Assembly: GCA_946699065.1 (NCBI GenBank)
Contig: CAMPDV010000191.1
Span: 248,001 to 312,000 of the forward strand
DNA length: 64,000 nt
Reading direction: 5' to 3'
Source of the DNA: Loxodes magnus
Lineage: Eukaryota; Ciliophora; Karyorelictea; Loxodida; Loxodidae
The notes below the pieces were generated by a model. The model saw nothing but the letters and a program-made list of their open reading frames with translations. It was not told the DNA's origin and did no database searches. A program made the translations under genes and the position numbers. Positions 1-12,179 of the stretch are shown here, one piece after another; positions within the stretch are counted from its first letter, which is position 1; the number at the start of each line of letters is the position of its first letter.

Positions 1-611
1 CCTTCTAAAATCAAAAGTTAATACTTCAAGTACATGTAATATGAGTATTTTATTAGAATTGAAATGCTTTTCATATAAAACTTAGTTAAAATATATATAG
101 AGTTATTTAAACAAATCAAGGAAAGTTAATTCTTCACTTAATCAAAAAATTAAAAATTATTAAAGTTATATAAAGAAAATGAATAAATATATGCTTATTT
201 ATATTTAATTACATCTTATATTCTACGCTTAATCTTCAGTAGTTATATTTCTATATAAAATACTTTTATTTGTAAAATATAGCTGAAATATTTTATAAAC
301 TTATTTATAATTAAAAATAAGATAAAAATAAAGAATCAAAAGGATGATGAATATTTTAATAGTTGAAAATGGAGTTTATAAATAGAAAATTTTATAAATA
401 ACTGAAGATAATTATTAGTGGTAATCAATCAAATATAAAAAAAGTCATTATAATCACCTAAGTAAAAAATGGGAGCAGGTACCTCAGGAGAATCTAAAAT
501 TTTACGCTTTAAGTATATTAACATTACTATTATTAAATATAATTTAAATTTAATTAAACTTTTACCAAATAATTTAAACATAAAATATAAATAAATAAAT
601 AAATTTGATTA
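1..611. other. AT-rich flank with a short candidate 5' coding stub
   Basis: Very AT-rich sequence without a recognisable domain. At 469 an ATG in an A-rich context opens a frame beginning MGAGTSGESK. The composition at that point is less AT-rich than its surroundings. The frame runs without TGA into the retrotransposon end at about 612. The N-terminus has the MGxxxS form of an N-myristoylation site, and it loosely resembles a G-alpha P-loop but lacks the Lys and Thr such a loop needs. It may be the first codons of a gene cut off by the LINE insertion, or chance. Confidence 0.25.
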
Positions 612-657
612 TAGAGCGCGTATCACCTTGTTGGTGCGCAGCTCTTTAATAAATGTT

Positions 658-3600
658 TCAATACATGTCTATTTCTTCAAGTAAGCCTTCAGGTAATAAA
701 AATTCTTCTCTTATTAGTTCCATATCTTCATCTTTTTCTTCCTCATTATCTCTTGTTCTTCTGTCTTCTATCTATCTACGTTTTATTGATTCTTTGTTAC
801 AAGCGTCCATTATTTTTTTTACATACTTTGCTAATTTTTGTTTCTAATTCTTTTCTTCTTAATCAAGCTTTTATAAGCTCATAAAAATTATCCTTTTCCT
901 GCTCTATAATATTTTCCTATTTCTTTTTTTCATTCAATTTTCTTTTCTAAATATCCTTTTTTTCTTTTTTCTAATATGTTTTTGATATAATCTTTTATTA
1001 TCAAGTCAGTTTTAGCTCTTTTTTACTCTTCTTAGGTTCTAATGAATTTTTCGAATTATGCCGTACCTCATATTATATCAAATAGTTCCATTCCTTGTCT
1101 CTCTACTCCTATTGTTCTTAACTTTCTAATACATATTTATCTACTTTCTTTGTATTCTGAGCATTTTTCTATGATATGCCTTTCGTTTTCTCTTGCATCA
1201 TTACAGAAAGGGCATTTGCTTGTCGCAACTAGGTGTCTTTATTTTAAACAATCCTGGCTCCCATTACATCTCGTTCTTATTCTAAATATGTAGCATATTT
1301 CTTCTTTTCTATTTTTATTGTATCTCAGGTAGTTGGCTGGTCCTACTACATATTCATCAAATCATGTTTTTCTATACTGTAGAGTTGTTATCATTTACTC
1401 CATTCTTTCTCTATCTTCTATGTATACTCTATGTTCTCAAATTGCACGATTAATGTTTTTCTTCCCTTTTTTATTATTATTACCATCATCTATAAATATA
1501 TTTTTGTCTTCAATTTTTAATTCTAATTTTATTGTCGTGCAGTATTGTTCAAAAATAAAGTTCTCTTCTTTACTTAGGTCGAACATTAATCCATCTACTG
1601 TTTTTCCTTAGTTACCTATTAGTCTGCCTCTTAATCTCAGCGTTTTCTGCCATAGGTAATGTTTAAATTTCATAAACTGTAACTCGTATTCTAGCATCTC
1701 ATTTTACACTTAGAAAGGGGCATCTATGATTGCTCGTAAAGATCTTCTCTATATTATTTCTAATTGTTCCATCACTTATTTTCCTACAAATTATTTACAA
1801 TATGGGATAACTTCTGTCCCATAGCTGAATACTGAGCTTACGAACGGTTTTATCATTATTCCTGCATTATATGGTGTTAATCCATTATTCATTGTTATTT
1901 TACCCAGTATTCATGTTTACATCTTTTATGCTGCTTCTAGTCTATTCTCCATGTGTTTTTCAAAGCTGATGGTCTCTTCTATTATATGCCCTAGGTACTA
2001 AAAGGACGTTATTCTTTCGATTCTTAAATTTCCCACCTTAATAGTAGTGCCTATATTTTCTCAGTTTCTATTTATGCTGCTTTTCATATCATTCATTTTG
2101 TTTTATCTGCAATTTCCAGTTTGTATTTTTCTACCCATGAGGTTAAATTTTTGATTACTTCCTCTAATTATTCTCATTCACTTATTAAGGCTAGGTCATC
2201 TGCATATGTAAAACATCCTGCATATATTTCTTGTGTTCATCCCTCTTCGTTTTTAAAGTCTATCGTAATTCCTAGCTTTTAATCTTCCAAGCTATGGAGG
2301 AGTCTTGCTATTATTAAGTTAAATAGTCTTGGCGACATTATGCTTCCCTGTTTTAGTCCTTTATTTGTCGCGAATGATTTTGCTATTTATTCATTGATTT
2401 TAAGTTTAATTTCTTCTTCACAGTAGAAGTTTGCTAGGAGTTTAATTATCTATTCCGGTACTTTTAGATCGTTTAGGATTTATCATATATCTTTTCTTTG
2501 CACCGAGTCGTACGCTTTTTTAATATCAACAAATATTACGAAAACATCTTTTTTGTTCCGTATTGATCATTCCTATAAAGTTCTTAGGTTGAAAATTTAT
2601 AGTGAGCATGATTTTCCTTTTTTAAAGCCATATTAATATTCGCTTTCATCATTATGCAGATATCCTTATAGTTGCTAGAAAATTCATCCATCTACTATTT
2701 TTAAACCATGATTCAGTAAAGAGATTGGTCTATAATTCATCAGGTTCATCTGTCCTCCTTTTTTGTATATTAATATTATGTATTATTATTTCATCTCTTA
2801 AGGCATTACTCCCTCTTAAATCATCTTAACTATCATTTTACATGTTACTTCTGTTAGTTTTTTCCCACCTGCTAATATTGTACCTACTTGTATTTCATCA
2901 GGTTCTGCTGCTGTTCATTTCGCCAATTAGTTGATGATTTCTTAAATTTCATATTCGTTTACCACTATTTATCTCTTGTTTAAGAATTTAGTTGGCAACG
3001 TATTATCGTCATCTTCATACAGTTTATATCATTCATCCCTGAAAGTATTAACATCTTCTTTTAATAAAGGTACTCATTAATTATTTTTTCTATTAAGTAA
3101 GTTTTTTAGTTTCTTCCACATATCTGTTAGACTTCCTTTATTTACATTGTCCATAAATAGGTTTAGTTAGTTTCTTTTATCTTTTTCCCTTGATTAAATG
3201 TATTCTTATCTTATTCTTTGGTATTCTCTTTGATTCTCATTTTATTTACTTTCATTTATTTGTTCTCTGTTCTTTACCCTTTATTTTAATTGTTTGCTGC
3301 ATTTTCTAAAGATTTTATTACACTATTTTGTTGTTTCTGAATATTTATATATCTTAGAGTTTTATGTTTTAAATTTTCCACATACTATTTAAACTCCTTC
3401 TTATATCTTTTTCTTTCATTATTTATAAGTCTATGTGCCGTTTAGGTTATCAATTTCTTCTTCTTAGAGATTTTCTTGTATAAATCTTTCAAATTTTTCT
3501 TATATCTCTTTTTTCTTTAATAATAGGTAGTTTATTTTTGCTATCTTTTATGGCTTTCTTACTTCTTTACCCATCTTTACCTATATAATACCAGGCCTAT

Positions 3601-4862
3601 GGTCTCTTATTACGTATGAGTAATAAAAATCACTTTTTATCACCTTTTCTCTCATTCTCTCATTCTCTCTTCGATTAAAAAGTAATCTATTTTATAATCA
3701 TTGTTTTAGTGAATAAAGGTACCTATTTCAGTTGGGTCTAGGTATATTAAATTATTCTGTTCCATAAACTGTGCCATTCTCTTTCCTGCTGAGTTTGTTT
3801 TCTTTGGCAGTCATTTTTCTATGTGCGCATTTCAGTCTCCTATTATCATTATATTAAGTCCTTTTTCTATTGCTTATAGTTTAAATTCATTCACTAAATT
3901 ATAGAAAGGCTCATAATGTTCGTTGTTATTTGCAACAGGAGCGTAGACATTTATTACTGCTAATTATTTCATTATTTTTATTGCCATTACTCTCGCTCCT
4001 CCAAAAAGCGTCATTTGGTTTACTTCATTCTATATCTCTCTGATCTCCTTACATATGTCGTTTCTAATATAGAATGCTACTCCTTTTCCTTTTTTTGATC
4101 CCACATTTATTAAGTTTTTATATCCTGCTATATTACACATATCTTTTTAGTCTTCAATCTAAATTTCTTATATTGCCATTATGTGGATACTTTTTTGAGT
4201 CATGAATTTGGCTAGTGCCTCTTTTGGACTTCTTACTCCCCTAACATTTGCTGTCCCTATTTTTATGACTTATTCTTAATCTTTTTTTTACACTCATTCC
4301 CTCTACTTCCTCTTCACCTTATTCTTCTTTTTATTCATCTTCCTTCTCCACCTTTTCTTCTTCTTATCTATCATTCTGTGCTTCCATATTATTTTCTTTA
4401 TTAGTTCTTTCCCCTTTTTTATCTTTTTCATCTTATTATCTACCTTTTCCTTCTTCTTATCTATTCTAATCTTCTTTTTTTTCCTTTTCCTATTAGTTGA
4501 AGTCGGATAATTGTTCATTTTTGTTTTTCGGTTTCTTAGCATAGTACATTCTCATTGAAGTTTGTTTCAATTTACTTCTTTCTTCTCACTTTTAACTTGC
4601 ATCTTATTCTTTTTCTTCTTGAGTTTGTTCTATTTCTTTTAGCTTTTTTCCTTTATTTACATTTTTCCTGACATACTCCATTATACTATTTTGTTTATTT
4701 CTTATTTCTTTTGTTAGGGTTTAGCGTTTTTACCATCACCTATCTTATCCTTTTCTCTAATTTGCTTTATGGTATATCTTATTATTTAGTTGATTGTTTT
4801 CTATTTTATTTAATTATTTGAACATTTCTCTACCTCTCTGTCTTACATATGTCCAATTCCAT
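658..4862 (-). pseudogene. LINE ORF2: APE endonuclease and reverse transcriptase, frameshifted
   Basis: A Lys-rich leader (4.86-4.27 kb) is followed by the endonuclease start IKIGTANVRGVRSPKEA (near 4.25 kb) and GDWNAHI near 3.83 kb. The reverse transcriptase catalytic box FTYADDLA lies at about 2190-2215, then FQYLGHIIEE near 2.0 kb. The C-terminal finger KCPFCNDARENERH...C (CX2CX8HX4C) is near 1.2 kb. The acidic tail ends EEIDMY-TGA at 658-660. The product would nick the target and copy element RNA into it. Codon phase changes between endonuclease and RT, just after YADD (about 2.1 kb), and at about 0.87-0.95 kb in A-rich runs. The start at 4862 is a guess, because its phase differs from that of the endonuclease. 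Confidence 0.85.
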
Positions 4863-4869
4863 TTTGATG

Positions 4870-5985
4870 AAAAAATTTTTTATTTATTCTTTTAGCATAA
4901 AAAACTTTTTAATATTTAATTGTTTAGTTGTTTTAATTATTTTTTCTATTCTCCTCATTTTATTTCCTTCTCTTCTTCCCTTGATTCCTCTATAATCATT
5001 TATTCTTCTTCTCCAATTATCCTCTTATTTGCTTGATTTGCTTCAAAATCTGGTTTGTTTATTGTTAAAATAACTTCTCTTTCAAGCATCTCTAATTCTC
5101 TTGTATGAGCTTTTTCCTTTTTGCTGCTTCTACCCTTCTGCATTGCTGGTCTATGTGCCCTTTCACTTTACATAGGCAGCAGATAAAATTTACTGGGTGT
5201 TATATTCTCATTTTGTTTCCATTCAAATCTATTACTTCTGGTATCCTCTTTGCTTCGTCTTCATCCTTTAAATCTAGGTAGACTACACTGCTCCCTGTTA
5301 GCATTGTTGTGTATGGATATGTATGCTATATCTCTCCTCTTGATTTTCCATATTATCTTATTATTTCCATTACTTCCTTCATATTTGAGTATTCGTTAAT
5401 TATGAAGTAAATTGGTTAGTTATGAATGTCAAAATGATCCAATTAGTTTCATGCTTAGATATGAATTTTGACTCCTTTGAACGTTCATTCCCTGAATTAA
5501 GTGAAATGTTAGTATCTTTCTTCATTGTTAAATACCAAGTATACAATTCCGTTTTATTTCACTAGAACTTCGCCACTGTTTGTCCGTAATCCTTCCATAT
5601 TTGATTTCTAAACACTTGTATAACTTCTTAGTCTTTAGCCTTTTTCTCTACTAAATCAGTGTTTTCCAAGTAACGGCTAAAGTAAATTGCGGCCACTATT
5701 TCTGTTAAATCATCATAGGTATTTTAGTAGACCCTTTACATTTATTCTTCAGGGACGTTGGCTGAAATGAGTTGTTCATTATTTTGTTAAATTATTACTT
5801 AGGTTGTTTACTTTTTTTTGCCACATTCCTTTCTTATTTTGTGCTCCTCCTTTTAGTAAAGTCCGACCAATCATAGGTATATTGCTATTTTTTTTCTATT
5901 ATTCGTTCTATTATTTCGTGTTCGTTCGGCCAGTTAGTTTGGTTCTGCGTAGTCTGAGGCCTTGCATTATTAGTCTGGTTTCCAT
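4870..5985 (-). pseudogene. LINE ORF1 (gag-like, CCHC zinc knuckle), frameshifted
   Basis: The first good ATG is at 5985 (protein start MHGNQTNN, N/Q-rich). The middle has an RRM-like look: segments reading GIVYLVFNNEERY and VVYLDLKDEDEA precede the knuckle. The knuckle at about 5145-5180 reads CCLCKVKGHIDQQC, a perfect CX2CX4HX4C. ORF1 proteins of LINEs bind the element RNA and form the ribonucleoprotein. The start and the knuckle share one phase, but the segment between them (containing VPEEQMQRVYQNTYDD) is in another, so at least two indels are present. The C-terminal limit is uncertain: the frame becomes Lys-rich and blends toward ORF2 near 4.87 kb. Confidence 0.7.
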
Positions 5986-6044
5986 GCATAATAAAGAAGG
6001 TTGGAATAATTGAAGCTAAGACGTGGTAAAAGAAAGTGCTTCAG

Positions 6045-6105
6045 GTTTTCTCTCCTACTCTGAGGAGGTGGTATAAAAACCCTTCTTGAAGCTAAGCATT
6101 TTTTA
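6045..6105 (-). repeat. LINE 5' terminal stem-loop
   Basis: In the minus sense this begins GCTTCAAG and closes with CCTGAAGC about 50 bases on, enclosing CTCCT-CAGAGT-AGGAG, so a nested stem-loop can form. A nearly identical block starts the element at 44.85 kb, and looser versions start those at 38.02 kb (minus) and 38.49 kb (plus). It marks the element 5' end and could hold an internal promoter or packaging signal. That role is inference. Confidence 0.6.
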
Positions 6106-6800
6106 ATATATCTATATTATAATAAAGATGCTATATCAATTTAAACGTAATTTTAAAATTTTGGTACAATTTTTAGTTTTTTTAAAAATAGTATAATTTA
6201 AATATTTTTATTTATTAAATTATTTTATATTTAAATTATAATAATATTATATAATTAATAATATACATTATTATACTGAAAAAGTATGTATTTAAATTTA
6301 TATAATTGTACTAAGAAAACAAATAGTAATTTTTATTACTCCATTATAATTTTTTATAAAATTGTAAATAGATTACTTAAATCTAAACAATCTATTGAAA
6401 TTGATTAAATTAAAATTACTTAAATTAATATTTAAAATTATAATAATTTATATTAAGTTCTAAAAGTTTTAAAATATTATATTAAAACATAAAATTTAAT
6501 CTTTTATCTGTATATTTTTATTAACATTTTAGAAGATTTCTAATTTAATTAATTACAGTTTTAGTTAATAATTATTATTTTAATTTATTAAAAAGTCAAT
6601 CTTTATTTATTTACTTTTCAGCTTAATATAATTTTTTGTAATTTTTTTAATTTCTAATTTGTTAAATAATTTAAAAATATTTAAATTTTTTTATTTAATA
6701 TTTTAAATTAAATGTTCAAAGATCAAAATTTTATTTTTTGAAATCATTTATTAATTTTCTTATAATTATCTTTCATATATATTATTATTTACTTAAATAT
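6106..6800. other. AT-rich spacer, nothing recognised
   Basis: Mostly A and T runs, poorer in G and C than any coding stretch here. No frame has the composition of a protein. I see no RNA gene or repeat. Confidence 0.6.
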
Positions 6801-7108
6801 AATTGAAAAGATGGTGGGAGGTGAGAATGACCTTCGTGACTACACTTTCTGGTTTTATGGCTAGGAACAAGTTCCTTTCCTGTCGCTGAGAAAGTCCCTG
6901 GTCAGAGTCATTTTCTGAAGGGAAAATTGTCTTTGAGATTATCCGCTCTTGGTAGGGGCTTGAAGCCTGGCTGCTCATAGCGATGGAGCTCCCTAGCAGC
7001 TTTGCCTGGAGCACAACAGGATATCCCCGTCATTCCATAAAAAGAGAGCATCAGGTCGTGCAATCGGAAAGGAGTTTCCGGTCCAAAAACTTTTTTAATT
7101 GAAATTAA
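6801..7108 (-). repeat. GC-rich ~305-bp dispersed repeat, copy 1
   Basis: A sharply bounded block of roughly balanced composition in an AT-rich background. It is closely similar to copies at 22804-23110 (minus) and 49721-50028 (plus). In the sense of copy 3 it starts TTTCAACTAAAAAAG and ends CATCTTTTCAATTAT. A frame open in all three copies, even under the standard code, contains MSSQASSPYQE; it begins with GTG or an internal ATG. This copy has small differences such as AKLLGSS for AQLLGSS. It may be a SINE, a MITE or part of an unknown element. No tRNA-like A/B box is convincing. Confidence 0.75.
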
Positions 7109-8449
7109 TTAATTATTTACTTAAATTTTATAACTTCAGAAACACCTTTTTTGCTAGTTTGATGTTCTTTATATTAAAAGTACAAAAAAATAATTTATCT
7201 TATGTTTTTTTCCCTTTTAGAAATTACGTAAATTTTAAAAGAGTTTTTAATTATTTTTGTATAAATAGAAATAAAAATGCTTCAACTTTCTTTTTATAAT
7301 GTTTTTAATTTTAGTTATAACTTTAATAATTTTAGATTAATAATAATGAAAAATGAAAAATTAGTTTAGTTATAATTTAATATACTTATATATTTTATTT
7401 TAATTTACATTTTATTTATTTTTATTATTTTTAATCCTTTTCTTAAGACTTTACAAAACCATCATAAAGATTTTAATTTAGTTAGAATTTATTTAAAAAA
7501 TTGTTTTCATTTGTTTAATCAAGTTTGCATTAATTGATTATGATGCTATTTTAATGTTTTAACCTTGAATTCATATTTTTTTCTTAATTTATTTTATCTT
7601 AAATATTGTTTTAAAATAATTATTAAAATTTGTCTAAGATTTAATAAGTTTTAAACTGTAATATATTTATTAAAGTTTTGGCACTAACACCAATTTTTAT
7701 TTTAACATTTTTTACCATAACTTTTATATTAAAAGCATTGCCTTAGAAGAGTATTAATATTTATAAGATAGAGTTATTTTTTTGCTTTAATACATATAAT
7801 AAAATAAAATAAAATTCTTTATTTAAATAAGCTTTTAAATTATAAATTAAAGATGACCTGTAATTTATTTCCTTTCCTTGTTATTTAAGTGAATTATGTG
7901 TAAAACTTGTAAAGAGATTAAAATAAATAAATATTGTTGATATATATTTAATTAAAATTAATTAGTTGATTAAACTATTTCATTTATTATTATATACTTT
8001 GCTTATGCACTAATTAGTTTACAAGATTTAATCTTTTAAAGAAACTTCTTGTTATTTAAATATTACTTTTTATAGTGTTCTTCTAATTTAATAAGCAAAT
8101 GAGAAAGCTTAATTTATTTTTAAATAAAACCTGGGGAAATTGTGATTATTAATGTTTTTCTCTCTTATGTAAATAAATTATAAACATAATATCTAATTTT
8201 TAATTAAATCTTAATAATATAATTATCTAAATTATTTAAACTATTTATAGATAAATTAATTCTATTTCTTTATCTAAAAATATTGCTTTATGAATCTATT
8301 TTTTTAATTTAAGTTAAAATATTCTAAAAATCTATAAAGCAATCCAAATTTGCTATTAAAAGCCTTTCTAATTAATTGAATATTTTAGATTTAATCTTAG
8401 TTTGTTTATTAAGCTTATCTCCTATATTGATATTAAATTTAATTAAAGA
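7109..8449. other. AT-rich spacer, nothing recognised
   Basis: Low-complexity A/T sequence between the GC-rich repeat and the REJ gene unit. No frame with protein-like composition, no RNA gene and no clear repeat. Confidence 0.55.
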
Positions 8450-8510
8450 GCTACCACATTTTTAAAGTATTTAGTTAGTTTAATTACATGATAATTAATA
8501 AAGCTATAAA

Positions 8511-11500
8511 ATGAAAGCTATTTTAGTTATATTTCTATTTACTTTTGGACTTTCAGAATTAAATGTTCTGATCTCTGGAGATTAGTAAGTTGAACTCCTT
8601 CCTTATGAAAACCTAACTCTAAAAGCTAAAGCCTTTCAATAGAATACCTAAGATATAAAGTACGTATGAACTTGCTAAGTATAATAAGAAATATTTTAGT
8701 ATGATGATAAGTTAGTAGATTATATTACAAAACATTGTAGTGCTTAAGGCCCTTAATTACTTATATGTGCCTAATAATTTCCAGTAGGAGTTTTACTAGC
8801 TATTACTGTTAATGCTTCTACTTCCAACGGCAGATTTGGACTTAATACAGTCTAAGTACATATAACTTAAAGCCTTTACTCTCCAGTTTCTATTAGTCTT
8901 GAAAAAAATGATTTTAATATAGTAAACTAAGACTCTTTATTTGTTCTCTATGCAAAAGTTCGTGATTCTAATTTTCAAATTTAGCAGATTTCTTGAACTT
9001 AAAATCCTGGGAATATTGAAGATTTTTCACTCTTCGAAACGAACTAAAAGTTTATCTTAGTAAATGCTTCTAATCTTAATCAAGGTATCTAATATACTTA
9101 TGCAATATCAGTATAAGATGCTAATGATTTTACCTTGATAAGATAAAAGGTAGTTTATGTGAATAAAGCTCCTACTTGTGGGTAATTTGTGGTAAGTCCT
9201 CAAATGGGATAGGCTTGAGAAACCTTGTTCTAAATGTAAAGCTTGAACTGCTTTGATATAGAAGAAAATTATCCTCTATAGTATCAATTTTTCTATCTAA
9301 CAAAATCAGGTGAAGAATTACCTCTAAGTGTAAAAAGTGATTAATCAGAGCAAATTTTTAAGTTGCCTTAGTTTTCTAATTACTCTGAATAAAATTTGAT
9401 AGTAGGAGTAAGTATATGCGACTAGTTTGAAAGTTGCATTAAAATGTTTTAAACTATCTCAGTTAATAAGTCACTTTGAGATGTTAACTACGAAATACAA
9501 AATATCGACCATAGATTCTTTAATTCTAGCTTAGAGAAAATAAACTTTTTATATAACTTAGCTATAGAAATGAACTAAAGCTCTTAGACAATTTTTAAAT
9601 AGAATTAGATGGAGTTCTTGGAATAATTATCCTCTAATATAAATACACTAGAGAAGCAGAAAATAGCAATTTAGGGCTTTTAAGAAATTTATGGATTGAT
9701 AGAACCTGAAGATATATAGAGATATATTAACTGCTTAGATAGATGTCTAGATTGAAATTGGGACTAAGAGTCTAAATTTGATTAGTTAAATTCTATCATA
9801 ACAATTATTGATAAACTATTGAATAAATAGAGTAAAAGAAATTAAAGGTAGATGATAGATTAGAAATAAACGAAGTAAAAGAATGAATATAATAAAGGAT
9901 CCTTAAGATAGTTTCGCTAAACGAAAGAATAGCTTAAGTCAACAATCTGGCAAGTACTATAAAAATCTTCTTTACTTTTTGCAATGTCTAATCTTATACC
10001 TAGCAAATGATACTCCTAGAAATATTTATGATTAAAGACTAACTTAAATTTGTCGATAGAGTTAGTTAGATGAAATCCCTTTTTCTTTGAAGATTTAGTT
10101 CCTAATTTATAAGTTTATCCTACACCTGATAGAGGACATTTCTCTATATTAGCAAGTTTTAATAATAATCCTTGCGAAGATATTTTAATTGAAGTGACTC
10201 ATTTAGGTATAGAGATATACAAAGGCTGACAAATTTATGATAACAATTCATGGTCTGGGTTAAGTATTCCCTTGAAAGAATAAGTAAGTACTGATTATAC
10301 ACTTTATTTCTAAGAAACCAATATCGAAGAACTTTCATGCTAGATGTGAGATTCAGATTAAGAAATCTGAACTAATGAGTTTACATGCTAATTATAAGAA
10401 ACAGATTAAGATTTTTTATATGTTTGCAAGTGTTAAAAATCAGGGATTTTGAGAATAAATTACAAAATCTCTTAAAGTTAAGAAGAGTTTCAATAATAAG
10501 AACATGAAGAAGAGTTGGAAGATGATGAGTCCTATGAGGAAAATATAAAGCCATCTACAAGCTTAGAGGATAATTAAGACATAAATGTAGATTAATAAAG
10601 TTCTGAAGATACTTCTAAAGAAGAAAATTATAGTAAATCAATTCCATTTTATGCTCTTATATGTATCTCCTCAATTTTTATCTTTCTTCTAATACTCTAA
10701 TGTGGATATTTCAAATGTAATAAATAAGACAATTAGAATAATACCTAAAATAATTAATAAGTTCAAATTATTCATTCTACCTCAGAGACATTATGTGATT
10801 ATTTATCTCTAACTGGTCCATGAAAAAAACCTCAGTCTAAAAAAGTAATCAAGCATAACTCAATTCTTTTAATAGACTGAATAATAGCCTAGATTTGCTT
10901 TTTTACTAACCTTGCTTTTGCTTCTTAAAGCCCTAGGGAAAACAAATTTGAGATATAAAACTTCTTAGCAGCCCTATGAATATCTTTTATAGTAATAATC
11001 TGAAAGACTTTAAATATTCGCATACTTATGAAGCTTTAAGGTATCTAGTATTGCTTCATTGGCATTCAACTAGTAATATGCATCGCAGTTACATCCTGGA
11101 TATGCTTTAATTTCAGCACTGAAAAATACTCTCCCTGGCTTTAAAGTTTTTTAATCAGCTAATTTCTTTACCTTCTAATTTTGGACCCTATTTTTACTTT
11201 CTTAATAATAAAGCTTATTTCTAGTAAGTACTTTTACTAGGCTTTGAATCATTATTCTCCAATTCAAACTATAAGTATTCAAAACTCTAACAGTAATTTA
11301 GAGTTACCTAACGTTCCAGTATATTTGGCTTAGTAAGTATCTTCTAATACTCTAATGAATATCAACAATAACATTAACTAGGAGATTCCATTTATCTAAA
11401 TTAATTGCTGTATTAAACCTTAAAATTGATAATCATAAAGCTCATTAAGCGAGATTATGCCTGGAATGGCTTAGGAAAATCAACTTAATAATCAAGATTT

Positions 11501-11690
11501 AGAAAATGACTTGAGTGGTCAGCTTTAAAGCTCGGTTTATATTCCATAATCTATAGAGAATTTATTACGACCTGGTAGTTCCTAAATTTTTGAAGGAAGT
11601 AGTTAAATTAGTTTACTTAATGTATAGGAAAACGATTAAGAGATTAACTAGGAAAGCATTGATCAAGTAAATAAGAGATTTAACTTGTGA
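8511..11690 (+). CDS. REJ/polycystin-1-like multi-pass membrane protein, paralog A
   Basis: An uninterrupted 1,060-codon frame when TAA/TAG are Gln and TGA is Trp; the final TGA at 11688 follows RFNL. Residues 1-16 (MKAILVIFLFTFGLS) form a signal peptide. About residues 115-330 are beta-rich and resemble the REJ region of polycystin-1, including VNKAPTCGQFVVSP and a PLQYQFFYL block. An acidic Gln-rich stretch (about 665-710) leads to a first membrane segment (IPFYALICISSIFIFLLIL). A short GPWKKPQSKK loop and about four more segments to about residue 925 follow, then a polar tail. Ciliates have large families of such surface proteins, but their function is mostly unknown. Trp appears as TGA (QISWTQNPG, GPWKK) and as TGG (NSWSG). 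No PLAT domain was recognised. It converges on tRNA-Asn 316 bp downstream. Confidence 0.8.
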
Positions 11691-11998
11691 CAGTTATGCT
11701 TAAAAGCTTTTTTATATTAATGAATATGATAAAAATGTATAATCTATTAATTGAATAATAAGCTAAATATTTAATTATTATTTAAGCTAAAATAGAAAAA
11801 CGTTTAAGAGTAAAAGTAAGAATAAGCAACTAACGTAGGATTAATTTGCGTTCTACTTACTGTGTAAAATGGTAACATTTACAATGTGTAAAGCTTGCTA
11901 ATTCGTTTTTTTGTGGTATTCTGCATTTTTATTTTTTATAGTTACGATTATTTAAATAGATAACTATTTTAAAATCAAGGGTAATTAATAAAATCATC

Positions 11999-12005
11999 AA
12001 AAAAA
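11999..12005 (-). terminator. Pol III T-run after tRNA-Asn copy 1
   Basis: Seven T residues in the minus sense directly follow the tRNA 3' end, which is the usual RNA polymerase III stop. The copies at 17794-17798 (five T) and 29402-29408 (seven T) occupy the same place. Confidence 0.8.
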
Positions 12006-12079
12006 CGCCACCGGGTGGACTTGAACCACCGACCTTTTGGTTAACAGCCAAACGCTCTAACCTATTGAGCTACGGAGGC
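12006..12079 (-). tRNA. tRNA-Asn(GTT), copy 1
   Basis: A 74-nt cloverleaf: D arm GCTC/GAGC, anticodon stem TTTGG/CCAAA around loop CTGTTAA (anticodon GTT), T arm GGTGG-TTCAAGT-CCACC, and no intron. The acceptor stem GCCTCCG/CGGTGGC has a U-U mismatch at 4:69, shared by all three copies. A T7 run at 11999-12005 in the minus sense is the Pol III terminator. The 5' flank is conserved with the other copies. Confidence 0.97.
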
Positions 12080-12179
12080 TCTTATTAAACTATCTTTACA
12101 TTCTTTAAGAATTGTAATTAGATCTAACTTAGAAAATCAAAATTATAGCAAGAAGAACGAAACATATCTACTTATGAGA

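Larger units (their letters stand above)
612..6105 (-). mobile_element. Near full-length non-LTR (LINE-type) retrotransposon, frame-damaged
   Basis: A 5.5-kb minus-strand element with the order 5' stem-loop, ORF1, ORF2, short 3' end with a hairpin. ORF1 carries a CCHC knuckle. ORF2 carries an apurinic-type endonuclease, a reverse transcriptase and a C-terminal CCHC finger. This order is standard for APE-type LINEs. The frames read only if TAA/TAG are Gln and TGA is Trp: the endonuclease motif GDWNAHI uses TGA for its Trp. Several one-base phase changes break both ORFs, so the copy is probably dead, unless they are assembly errors at A-runs. The left end at 612-646 is a hairpin (GAGC...GCTC) that recurs at 40.06, 46.1, 48.65 and 58.2 kb. 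The right end near 6045-6100 matches the start of the element at 44.85 kb. Confidence 0.9.

Noticed and set aside
653..1611. Plus-strand frames of 64, 83 and 92 codons
   Set aside because: Antisense to LINE ORF2; Ser/Leu-rich composition is what antisense of a Lys/Glu-rich gene gives.
4303..4542. A Lys-rich 79-residue frame on the minus strand as a separate gene
   Set aside because: It is the basic leader of LINE ORF2, in phase with the endonuclease domain.
6801..7108. SRP RNA, RNase P RNA or a tRNA-derived SINE as identity of the 305-bp repeat
   Set aside because: No SRP helix-8 or RNase P conserved blocks and no convincing Pol III A/B boxes found on either strand.
12006..12079. Suppressor-type tRNA (reading TAA/TAG/TGA) as a cause of the altered code
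   Set aside because: The anticodon is clearly GTT in all three copies; no tRNA with a stop-reading anticodon occurs in the window.
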